Shown: positions 1-8,535 of the stretch, in pieces
Layout: every line of letters begins with the position of its first letter
Numbering within the stretch: position 1 is the first letter of the stretch
Source: Alisma plantago-aquatica
Lineage: Eukaryota; Streptophyta; Magnoliopsida; Alismatales; Alismataceae
Reading direction: 5' to 3'
DNA: 64,000 nucleotides
NCBI GenBank assembly: GCA_963693085.1
Contig: OY856412.1
Coordinates: 346,948,457 to 347,012,456, forward strand
The notes under the pieces: model-generated
Database searches by the model: none
What the model was told of the DNA's origin: nothing
The model's input: the letters and a program-made list of their open reading frames with translations, nothing else
Position numbers and translations under genes: made by a program

Positions 1-1497
1 GTATAGAGATTTGTCACATGCGAGTGTATGACTACTTGAACTCTTTCCAAATTCATTAACAATATGTTTCACCCTATCATATACTACATGTCCTGGTATA
101 GGTTTAGGAGCACTTCGTTCCTCAGTTGACCCATTAAAGGTTTTGTGTTGCCTTCGATAAGGATGCACTGGTGGGAGAAATCTCCGATGACCAAGATATA
201 CGATTTTACCACCATGTTTCAGTCTGATTGAATCAGTATTTTCCTCACAAACAGGACATGCTTTGTATCCTTTTATGCTATATCCAAACAAATTTCCATA
301 AGCTGGAAAGTCATTAATCGTACAAAATAACATAGCACGCAAACTGAAGATCTCTTTACGTGAAGCATCATATGTCATAATACCTTCTTCCCATAGTTTC
401 ATTAGGTCATCAATTAGAGGTTGAAGGTAAACATCAATATCATTTCCAGGTTGCTTGGGCCCTGATATCGTGCTATGTTAGCTGCTTAATGTACCATAGG
501 GATTCATTCCATCTGTACAGAGTCCAAGTCTTAGGTTTCTTGGTTCTTTACCAAATTGAGGGTATAATAAATCAATTTTCTTCCATTGTGGTGAATCAGA
601 TGCATGTCGTAGGACGCCATCATCATTGACCTTTAATTCCCCATTCCAAGACAAATTTTGCGCATCTTCTGTATTAGCAAATAAGTGTTGAAATCGTGGT
701 ATTATTGGTAGATACCACATCACCTTGGTAGGAGAGCCATTTTTAGCCTTAGCTAAATTTGTAATCTTATACCTTGACGCACCACATTTTGGACAATTTA
801 TCCAATTACTATAGTCCTTCTGAAATAACACACAATCATTTGGACATGCATGAATCTTCTTAGCCTCCATTCCCATTGGGCACATTATTTTCTTTGCTTG
901 ATATGTTGAAATTGGAAGCTCGTTGCCTTCAGGAAGAATTTCCTTTAACAAAGACAACAGTGAAGTGAAACTCTTATCGCTCCACCGGTTTTGAGTTTTA
1001 AGAGTGTATAATCGCATCACAGCACTCAACCTCGTGAATTTAGTACAACCCTTATATAATGCTTTTTCAGCATCATGGACAATGTTTGCAAATAAAGAAG
1101 GTGGATCAATGACATTGTCCCGACAACTACGTAGCATCTCATCAATCATATCATCCTGAATCTGGTCATCTTGAATCGGTTCATCATTAACATTATCATC
1201 ATTATCTATATCTTCTATGCCACAACTATTAGTATCGACATTTTCTGCTCCATAATTCAATTTCTCTCCATGCCAATACCATTCATTATAACCTTGTATG
1301 ATCCCATTGCATATGTCATGATTCTTAATTTCCTCACCAGTATCAACTTTCAAATTGTTACAACAATTTCTACATGGACAATATAGCCTATCTGTAGGTA
1401 GTTTCCTATGTTCCTCAGCAAACCTGATAAATTCATCAAGACCTTTGGCAAACTTTGGACTGCAACGGTTCTTGATAGACATCCAACTTCGATCCAT
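1..1497 (-). pseudogene. tnp2-type CACTA transposase (TNPD-like), 5' part, broken
   Basis: This encodes the transposase that cuts and joins CACTA ends in the nucleus. The start at 1497 gives MDRSWMSIKNRC, the usual N-terminus of the transposase-associated domain (about residues 1-75, with CPCRNC and the WYWHGE motif). The tnp2 domain follows, with Cys pairs CPNDC and CPKCG near residues 215-240. Compared with the copy at 23929 there is a nonsense codon at 478-480 (CAA to TAA) and an in-frame loss of 26 codons at about 468/469. The frame then stays open to base 1, through the CPVCEENTD motif. A TATAG splice-acceptor-like site lies just before the ATG. The C-terminal DUF4218 and DUF4216 regions lie outside the window. 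Family assignment is firm; activity is unlikely. Confidence 0.9.
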
Positions 1498-1625
1498 TTT
1501 CTATATCACATTAAAATTAATTATAAAACTAACAGTTTAATATTGATACTATAATAATCTGTAAGTTTTTATTGATAGAAAGTGTACCACCTATCCCATT
1601 TTTGAATATTTAATCTCACTAGTAA

Positions 1626-1789
1626 CTGTATAATGTATGTTTAGTTTTGAAGAAAATTTCAGCAGCATTTCCCCTAAGTTCTCCAAGTACACCGATGTAA
1701 ATGGCAAATAACCACTCACATATGTACCCAGAGAACAAATGGAGAAATCCTACTGAAATAATCTACAAACCTAAACATACATTATACAG
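1626..1789. repeat. Conserved hairpin in the transposase 5' leader (element A)
   Basis: Arms at 1626-1644 and 1771-1789 are exact complements, and imperfect pairing continues inward (GAAATTTC-like blocks and a CTCCAAGTAC/GTACCCAGAG region). An equivalent hairpin of related sequence lies at the same place in element C (23616-23756). On the coding strand a GTAC- or GTAAGT-like donor lies at the outer arm and an AG acceptor lies just before the tnp2 ATG, so the hairpin may sit in a 5' leader intron. That reading is inference. Confidence 0.7.
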
Positions 1790-2206
1790 GTACATCCTAA
1801 GTGAGATTAAAATATCCAAAAACAGTCCCAAACCGGGGACTATCCAAAGTTTACTTGTAATGAGTAAATTTTGAACAGGTTTCTAAGTTAATATATAAAT
1901 GCATTATTTTCACATTTATATATTAAGTTAAACATCATGCATCAACCCTAAAGTGTCAATGTAGGAGTACACATGTCTAATCTAGTATTAATTTCTAAAA
2001 TTTATATAATGATTACATATGAAAAAAGACATGCATGTTTTTATTATTGGGTTATCAAATCATATAAAATGGAAAATACTTGTACAAATTAGCAAAGTAA
2101 GGTCGTTTCTAACAGTCCAAAGATTGAAATCATTATAATATTTAGAACTATTTGTGAACATTACAGCAAATATGATTAAAACATTTATAGCTCCAACATA
2201 AATAAG

Positions 2207-2367
2207 TTCCAGGTCCATCTCGGTCGACAATTAGTCGACCGAGAAACCACCTGCGCGCAGCGTCCAGGTCCACTCTCGGTCGACAAATTGTCGACCGAGA
2301 GTGGACCCGGACGCTGCACGCAGGTGGTCTCTCGGTCGATTAATTGTCGACTGAGATGAACCTGGAA
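2207..2367. repeat. 161-bp imperfect palindrome containing three short palindromes
   Basis: It is centred on base 2287, in the core GTCGACAAATTGTCGAC. The ends TTCCAGG and CCTGGAA pair, and the arms each carry a smaller GGTCGAC palindrome. It marks the inner limit of the palindrome field of element A. Confidence 0.85.
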
Positions 2368-2884
2368 GCAGCAATGGCGGCGGGCAGGAATGAAGTGGAA
2401 CAAGGAACGAAGGAAGCTCGAACTTACTTGGAAATGGCAGCGAGCTTCGTGGTGGAAGAGACGAACTTCAAGGAGAGGCGGCGACCTTCGTGGAAGAGTG
2501 GAAGGCGGCGTAGACGAGCTTTACGGCAACAAAAAGTTTCACGGCAATGAAGAGAGCTTCACGGCAACGACGGGCTTCATGGAGGAAGAGTGGAAGGCGG
2601 CGACGACGAGCTTCACGATCCTCTTCGCGGCGACGACAAGCTTCACGATCCTTTTGGCGGCGTGGAGAGGCGGCAACGGCTTCACGGAGAAGCATTCGCG
2701 GCAACGACAGAATGACAAAGTGAAAAGGGTTTCGCGGTGCCGCGGGAGAGAGGTTAGAAAAGAGAAAAGGGTTTCGCAGGGGAAAGAAAGTCTAAAATTT
2801 TGGCTTTTTGCACGGAACAAAAAACTGTAGCGTCGGTTAACAACCAAAAACTGACTCTATAGATAAATGGTGCCCATGTCGGGT
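2368..2884. other. GC-rich leader-like segment, no supported gene
   Basis: Purine-rich on the plus strand, with repeated GGCGGCGACGACGAGCTTCACG-like blocks of imperfect period. Overlapping open frames of 70-146 codons occur on both strands but are low-complexity (Arg/Lys/Trp-rich on plus) and show no domain. Its position upstream of the transposase suggests a transcribed leader of element A; this is inference. Confidence 0.4.
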
Positions 2885-3988
2885 TGTTTAATATAAATCA
2901 AATGCAAACTCGGTCGACGAATTTGTCGACCGAAAAACCTATAGGGTCGGTTATTTGATAAAACCGACGCTACAAGTGCTAATACGAAGAAATCTAGCTC
3001 GTTTCGGTCGACGATTTGTCGACCGAACAGGAGCAAAATTTCCTTCGTACAAGCACCTCTAGAGTCGGTTTTTTCATATAACTGACCCTAAAGGTGCTCA
3101 TACATGTTTAATATAAATCAAACGCAAACTCGGTCGACAAATTTGTCGACCAAAAAGACCTATAGGGTCTGTTATTTGATAAAACCGACGCTACAAGTGC
3201 TAATACGATGAAATCTGTCTCGTTTCGGTCGACGATTTGTCGACCGAACAGGAGCAAAATTTCCATTGTACAAGCACCTCTAGGGTTAGTTTTTTCGTAT
3301 AACCGACCCTAAAGGTGCTTATACATGTTTAATATAAATCAAACGCAAACTCGGTCGACGAATTTGTCGACCGAAAAGACCTATAGGGTCGGTTATTTGA
3401 TAAAATCGAGGCTACAAATGCTAATACGAAGAAATCTGGCTTGTTTCGGTCGACGATTTGTCGACCGAACAGGAGCAAAATTTCCTTCGTACAAGCACCT
3501 CTAGGGTCGGTTTTTTCGTATAACCGACCCTAAAGGTGCTTATACATGTTTAATATAAATCAAACGCAAACTCGGTCGACGAATTTGTCGACCGAAAAGA
3601 CCTATAGGGTCGGTTATTTGATAAAACCGATGCTACAAGTGCTAATACGAAGAAATCTAGCTCATTTCGGTCGACGATTTGTCGACCGAACAGGAGCAAA
3701 ATTTCCTTCGTACAAGCACCTCTAGGGTCGGTTTTTTCGTATAACCGACCCTAAAGATGCTTATACATGTTTAATATAAATCAAACACAAACTCAGTCGA
3801 CGAATTTGTCGACCGAAAAGACCTATAGGGTCGGTTATTTGATAAAACTGACGCTACAAGTGCTAATACGAAGAAATCTGGCTCGTTTCGGTTGACGATT
3901 TGTCAACCGAACAGGAGCAAAATTTCCTTCGTACAAGCACCTCTAGGGTCGGTTTTTTCGTATAACCGACCCTAAAGGTGCTTATACA
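2885..3988. repeat. Tandem array, five units of 220-221 bp, with palindromes
   Basis: The marker TGTTTAATATAAATCAAA recurs at 2885, 3105, 3326, 3547 and 3768. Each unit holds two GGTCGAC/GTCGACC palindromes and two stem-loops with GGTCGGTT and AACCGACC arms. The second stem-loop type is the kind of subterminal repeat bound by CACTA regulatory proteins in better-studied elements. Units differ by only a few bases. Confidence 0.95.
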
Positions 3989-4045
3989 TCTGTGAAAAAC
4001 TAAACTGGATATTGTCGGTCGACAATATTGTCGATCGAGACAACC

Positions 4046-4197
4046 TATAGGGTCGGTTATTAGAAAAACCGACCCTAGAGGTGCTTCTAAGAAAGAAATC
4101 TGGCTTCATTCGGTTGACAAATTTGTCAACCGAATGAAGCCAGATTTCTTTCTTAGAAGCACCTCTAGGGTCGGTTTTTCTAATAACCGACCCTATA
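4046..4197. repeat. Perfect 152-bp palindrome
   Basis: Arms 4046-4121 and 4122-4197 are exact reverse complements with no spacer, read base by base. The centre is GTTGACAAATTTGTCAAC. Each arm includes one GGTCGGTT...AACCGACC stem-loop and a GAAATCTGGCTTC segment also found in the 221-bp units. Confidence 0.97.
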
Positions 4198-4254
4198 AGG
4201 GGTCTCGATCGACAAATTCGTCGACCGAGGAGCTCTAAAGTGCTTCCACAACCC

Positions 4255-4485
4255 TAATAATTATGTTATGTGAAACTTTAATATATGGTGATGTCGTATG
4301 AAACCCTAATATGGGATAATGTTATGTGAAACCCTTACATGGAATGATGTTTTGTGAAACCCTAATATGGAAATGTTATGTGAAACCTTAATATAGGGTG
4401 GTGTTGTGTAAAAACCCTAATATGGGATAATGTTATGTGAAATTTCAATATGGGATGATGATATGTGAACCCTAATTGATAAAGA
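4255..4485. repeat. Degenerate minisatellite, about 31-bp unit
   Basis: About seven copies of a unit resembling GTTATGTGAAACCCTAATAT followed by GGGATAAT. The AACCCTAA in each unit is telomere-like by chance; the unit is not a telomere repeat. The stretch 4486-4800 that follows shows no gene. Confidence 0.8.
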
Positions 4486-4805
4486 TGGGAAACTCTAACC
4501 CTAATGAGGGAATAGAGATGTTATTTTTGTATTGCATGATGTTCATATGAAATTGATATGGTTGATATGAAATTGAGATGATTGTGTAACAAATATCCTG
4601 AATACCTTGGTCAGATGACCTGAAGGTAATAGTTACCTGATAAGTGATAACCATGTTTAGTGATGAACTAAGGGTTTGAATACCCAGAATCAGCAAATGT
4701 GATGATGGTGGTATTGAGGGATGTGAATTCCCAACAATGAGACAAAAGATTGAGATCCCAATGCTTTATAACGTTTTGAAAAGTACTAAACTCTATTCAA
4801 AAATT

Positions 4806-4942
4806 CAGTCGGTCGATTATTTGTCGAACGAAAGAGCTCTAGGGTCGGTTATAAGGAAAAAACCGACCCTAAAGTCATCCTCGGTCGACAATATTGTCGA
4901 CTGAATTTGTATCAGTCGATAATATTTCGACCGAGATTAACC
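4806..4942. repeat. Cluster of three GGTCGAC-type palindromes plus a GGTCGGTT stem-loop
   Basis: Imperfect palindromes at about 4808, 4883 and 4913 flank a stem-loop with arms AGGGTCGGTT and AACCGACCCT. The cluster lies downstream of the 3' end of the 5184-6644 gene, so that gene has palindromes on both sides. Confidence 0.8.
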
Positions 4943-5098
4943 CTGTTTTAATGTTTTAAATTAAGTACCAAGTGTGTGTGTATGAGATTAACCAAGTGAT
5001 GTTTTGTCAAATTTAGCCATAATTTATTTTTCAATCATTTGAAATAACAATATTCTTATATAACATGTATATGTCCAAATGAAGCCATGGAAAACACT

Positions 5099-5104
5099 TT
5101 TATT
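5099..5104 (-). terminator. Poly(A) signal AATAAA for the 5184-6644 gene
   Basis: AATAAA on the minus strand, 80 bases past the stop codon. The spacing suits a plant near-upstream element, though AATAAA is common in AT-rich DNA. Confidence 0.5.
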
Positions 5105-5183
5105 CATAACAATTTAATGCCCATACACTTTATAAGATGAAGCATGACATACTTGCTTTATAAAAAGATATCCATTACAATCA

Positions 5184-6644
5184 TTACAAACATATCTCAT
5201 AATCCCACTGAAAAGACCGAAGGATTACATCAATGTCTGGATCTTTTCCAAGAAAGGGCTCAGCTCCATAATATTTGACTAGTGTCTGCCACTCCAAGGA
5301 ACCTGTCTTGGTTAAGGCATAAGCCTCCAAGAAGGTCGGAACACGATCAAAGCGAAAGTTGGCAGCAATGTCTTGAAGTTGAATTGGGGAAAACTGAGTA
5401 TGTGTGAGATCAGGAGATGGTGGAGGTGGAATTTGATAGTAGTTGTAGGAAGGATTGTATGGATTTATCATGCCAGGATTAAGGGAATAGGGATATTCAT
5501 CAGGTTGGTTAGGAGAGAGAGCTTGCATCCTTTGGTTTAAATAAGTCATGCCATGGTGATTATAATCCAATTGCCCACTTAGGTGATATTGGAATCCAGC
5601 AATGTATGTCAAAGTGTTTGTAATAGGATCATGGGGTAGGTTGGTAGGAGGAGGTGGTGGAGGTATGTCTGGGGTGGATGTCTCCCCTTCAGTCCTAGAC
5701 CTTTTGTGGCCAAAGTCGATTCCCATCTTTTCCACCGTATTTTTACTTATCTTTTGGGGTTTTTTATCCCATGTGTAACCTAAGTCATCCTCAATATTCT
5801 TCTTAAGAAAATTTTGAGTGATTTGGCATACAAAGTCAGCATAAGGTGGATTGCCAGAAAACTCAAACATATTCTTAAGGATGATACAAATAAAGTTTAT
5901 GGGAATACCTTTGAGAATGGCATAGATAAGGCACGTACGAAAGGTGGGTACTTCAGATTTGTTTGCTCTAGGATGGATATTGGTGGCAACAATGAGATTT
6001 ATGATCCTAGCATCAGGTTTTAAATTTATGGCATAATAGGTACCCCTATCTTCATGGCAAGTCGTATTTGATTGAAAGATGGCTTTTTTGACATCACTAA
6101 GTCTAATTGTAGTGTCATCTTGGGAGAGTTTGTTGAGTGGATTTCCTTTGGTGAGATCAACAAAATCTTTATATTCTTCTATGTTTATGTCAAGCATATC
6201 AAGAATACCCTCCTCAGTGAAATGGAATCCATACCCACCAACCATAGAGGAGAAGGAATCATGGTCAGGATGTGGGGTTAAATTGGCATAGAATTCATTA
6301 ACTGCTTTGGAGGAGTAGGAATGGAAGGAGGGGATCAGAAAATCAGTCAAATGTTGCACCTTAAAGAGTTCCTCCAAATCGATAATGTTCTGGAAGCCCA
6401 TGACGTCGACTGGCCGTCGTGGAAGAGGAGGCTTTGAGGAGAGCCTGAGGTAGCGGTCTCCTGCAGCTGCGTCTTTGAAGGGGACGTCATTGATGAACGG
6501 CAGCGGATCAACCATCCTTCCTTTCCTGCCTGCAACTTGCTTCTTTCCACGCGTTGATGAGGAACCCATTTCATTGCTTTGAAATGGAGAAATAGCAAGC
6601 AAGAATTGGATGTAGAGAAGCTGAAGATTTTCACAAGAATACAC
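5184..6644 (-). CDS. Intact gene inside CACTA element A; resembles putative plant transposon protein family
   Basis: A single open frame of 486 codons with no internal stop, notable among so many broken genes. Two starts are possible: Met1 (6644), or Met26 (6569), which begins MGSSSTRGKK, a basic N-terminus more usual for this family; Met26 is my preference. The middle (about residues 95-290, including VNEFYANL, GYGFHFTEEGILDML and VPTFRTCLIYAIL) resembles the 'putative plant transposon protein' domain (PF20167 type), known from transposon-derived plant proteins of unknown function. A basic patch GHKRSR is followed by a poly-Pro run and a Tyr/Pro-rich region (about 370-430). A TATA box, poly(A) signal and flanking palindromes give it a complete expression unit. 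It could be captured host DNA or an element gene; no function is assigned. Confidence 0.75.
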   Translation of the reverse strand: MYSCENLQLLYIQFLLAISPFQSNEMGSSSTRGKKQVAGRKGRMVDPLPFINDVPFKDAAAGDRYLRLSSKPPLPRRPVDVMGFQNIIDLEELFKVQHLTDFLIPSFHSYSSKAVNEFYANLTPHPDHDSFSSMVGGYGFHFTEEGILDMLDINIEEYKDFVDLTKGNPLNKLSQDDTTIRLSDVKKAIFQSNTTCHEDRGTYYAINLKPDARIINLIVATNIHPRANKSEVPTFRTCLIYAILKGIPINFICIILKNMFEFSGNPPYADFVCQITQNFLKKNIEDDLGYTWDKKPQKISKNTVEKMGIDFGHKRSRTEGETSTPDIPPPPPPTNLPHDPITNTLTYIAGFQYHLSGQLDYNHHGMTYLNQRMQALSPNQPDEYPYSLNPGMINPYNPSYNYYQIPPPPSPDLTHTQFSPIQLQDIAANFRFDRVPTFLEAYALTKTGSLEWQTLVKYYGAEPFLGKDPDIDVILRSFQWDYEICL

Positions 6645-6704
6645 TAGAGAGGAGCTAGAGAAGTGAGAATGTGAAGGTGTGAAGAAAATGGATCGTTTTG
6701 GGTG

Positions 6705-6713
6705 CTATTTATA
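6705..6713 (-). promoter_or_regulatory. TATA box for the 5184-6644 gene
   Basis: The minus strand reads TATAAATAG, a consensus plant TATA box. It lies about 60 bases before Met1 and about 137 before Met26. A start site about 30 bases downstream would give a 35- or 110-nt leader. Confidence 0.75.
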
Positions 6714-6730
6714 GCAAAACAGAGCCAATT

Positions 6731-6936
6731 TCGGTCGACAATTTGTCGACCGACGGCCACAACGGTCGTCTATCGGTCGGCCAACGGTCGATCGAAAAAA
6801 TAGCCGTTACGACGGTCAACGGTCGTATTTATAGCCGTTAACGGTTGAAATTCTATCAGTTACGACAGTTGATTTTTTTAACCGTTACGACGGTTGATTT
6901 TTTTAGTCGTTATGACGGTTGGTTTTTCTATTCGTT
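6731..6936. repeat. Palindrome next to the TATA box, then CGTTACGACGGTTGA direct repeats
   Basis: 6731-6753 is a GGTCGAC/GTCGACC palindrome starting 18 bases upstream of the TATA box. Then comes an ACGGTCG-rich stretch and four or five direct copies of a ~27-bp unit built on CGTTACGACGGTTGATTTTT (6825-6936). The layout resembles a compact promoter with repeated protein-binding sites; that role is inferred. Confidence 0.6.
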
Positions 6937-7660
6937 CCTCGGTCGACAATATTGTCGACCGAATGGACTTCTAAGGTCGGTTTTTAAGAAAATACCGACC
7001 CTAAAAGTTACTTATACACATGAAAACTGACTCCTTATCGGTCGACAAATTTGTCGACCGAAAATGCTATAAGGTCGGTTATAAGTCCAAATCCGACGCT
7101 AGATGTGCTTATACATGCGTGAACTGTCTGGATCCAGAATAGATATCGGTCGACGAATTCGTCGACCGATATGTTTCGGTCGACAATATTGTCGACCGAA
7201 TTGACTTCTAAGGTCGGTTATTAAGAAAATACCGACCCTAAAAGTTACTTATACACATGAAAACTGACTCCTTATCGGTCGACAAATTTGTCGATCGAAA
7301 ATGCTATAAGGTCGGTTATAAGTACAAATCCGATGCTAGATGTGCTTATACATGCGTGAACTATCTGGATCCAGAATAGATATCAGTCGACGAATACATC
7401 GACCGATATGTTTCGTTCGACAATATTGTCGACCGAATTGACTTCTAAGGTCGGTTATTAAGAAAATACCGACCCTAAAAGTTACTTATACACATGAAAA
7501 TTGACTCCTTATCGGTCGACAAATTTGTCGACCGAAAATGCTATAAGGTCGGTTATAAGTGCAAATCTGACGCTAAAGGTGCTTATACATGCGTGAACTA
7601 TCTGGATCCAGAATAGATATCGGTCGACGAATTTGTCGATTGAGAAGGCCAGATTTCCTT
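6937..7660. repeat. Tandem array, 237-bp unit, about three copies, palindrome-rich
   Basis: The marker TGAAAACTGACTCC (TGAAAATTGACTCC in the last copy) recurs at 7021, 7258 and 7495, a spacing of exactly 237. Each unit holds three GGTCGAC-type palindromes plus GGTCGGTT stem-loops. The sequence differs from the 221-bp array, so two arrays arose separately within one element. Confidence 0.93.
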
Positions 7661-8125
7661 CGCATAAGTACCTCTAGGGTCGATTTTAAGGAAAAAAACC
7701 GACCTTAGAGGTACTTATCGGTCGAAGAATTTGTCGACCAAGTGAATCGGTCGAAATATTGGTCGACCGAGGAAGGCTCTAAGGTCGGTTAGAAGTGCAA
7801 ATCCGACGCTTGATGTGCTTATTCATGCGTGAACTATCTGGATCCAGAATAGATATCGGTCGACGAATTTGTCGACCGAGGAGGCCTTTAAGGTCGGTTT
7901 TGTAGGAATAACCGATCTTAAAGGTTCTGATCCGAGGAGGACTGTAAGGTCGGTTATAAAGAAAAAACCGACCCTGTAGGTGCTTGTATACGTGAAATTC
8001 AGCTCTTATTCGGTCGACGAATTTGTCGACCGAGGATCCCTGTAGGGTCAATTATAATGTAGAACCGACCCTATAGTTCGAGGCGGGAAGCCAAATCCAA
8101 GCAAATTTTTGCCGCCGGAAAAATT
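7661..8125. repeat. Further subterminal palindromes and GGTCGGTT stem-loops
   Basis: Irregularly spaced copies of both short inverted repeats that fill the neighbouring arrays, with palindromes at about 7715, 7748, 7855 and 8010. No gene is supported; the short minus frame here simply reads through the repeats. Confidence 0.8.
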
Positions 8126-8505
8126 GTCTATAAGGTCGCTTATTTTAGAAAAACCGACCCTATAGAGATGTACTACAAGGTCGGTTATTTTAAAAACAGC
8201 GACTCAAAAGGTCTTAAGTGGTGCTCGCATTTTTTATAGACATATAAGGTCAGTTATTTGGAAAACCGACCCTATAGAGATACACTACAAGGTCAGTTAT
8301 TTTAAGAAAAGCGACCCAAGAGGTCTTAAGTGGTGCCCGCATTTTTTATATACATATAAGGTTGGTTATTTGGAAAACCGACCCTATAGAGTTACATTAT
8401 AAGGTCGGTTTATTTAAAAAAACCGACCTAAGAGGTCTTAAGTGGTGCCCGCAATTTTTTTAGACATATAAAGTCGGTTATTTGGTAAAACTGACCCTAC
8501 ATGTA
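8126..8505. repeat. Outer subterminal tandem repeats, about 110-114 bp unit
   Basis: Just over three units, each with AAGGTCGGTTATTT and AAAACCGACCCTATAGAG arms and the shared phrase GGTCTTAAGTGGTGC. This array lacks the GGTCGAC palindromes, so the outermost 400 bp looks like an ordinary CACTA subterminal region. Confidence 0.88.
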
Positions 8506-8535
8506 GTGACGTTATAACCCATTTCTGTACTAGTA
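8506..8535 (-). other. Terminal inverted repeat end of element A
   Basis: Read from the outside (minus strand) it begins TACTAGTACAGAAATGGG and continues TTATAACGTCAC, matching the start of element C (CACTACTACAGAAAAGG, then TTATAACTTCAC). The first C of CACTA is mutated. The partner end lies outside the window. Confidence 0.75.

Larger units (their letters stand above)
1..8535 (-). mobile_element. CACTA (En/Spm) element A, 5' part; rest beyond left edge
   Basis: The element reads on the minus strand. Its outer 5' end is at 8535, where the minus strand begins TACTAGTACAGAAATGGG, matching the CACTACTACAGAAAAGG end of element C with a decayed first base. Inward come subterminal repeats carrying the CACTA-type core GGTCGGTT/AACCGACC, a captured or accessory gene (5184-6644), more palindromes, a conserved hairpin (1626-1789), then the tnp2 transposase, which leaves the window at base 1. 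The 3' end and second target duplication are therefore not visible. The element sits inside the Ulp1-like exon of element B, whose reading frame starts at 8536. Its 5' non-transposase half, about 7 kb, is unusually long. Confidence 0.8.

Noticed and set aside
2390..2830. 146-codon open frame on the plus strand (and overlapping minus frames)
   Set aside because: Composition is dominated by repeated GC-rich blocks, frames overlap on both strands, and no domain is readable; it lies in the probable leader of element A.
2885..3988. CRISPR-like array (regular repeats and spacers)
   Set aside because: The spacers are themselves repeated and the DNA is plant nuclear; it is a tandem subterminal repeat.
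4255..4485. Possible interstitial telomere because of AACCCTAA
   Set aside because: The motif appears once per ~31-bp unit and never as consecutive CCCTAAA; it is a minisatellite.
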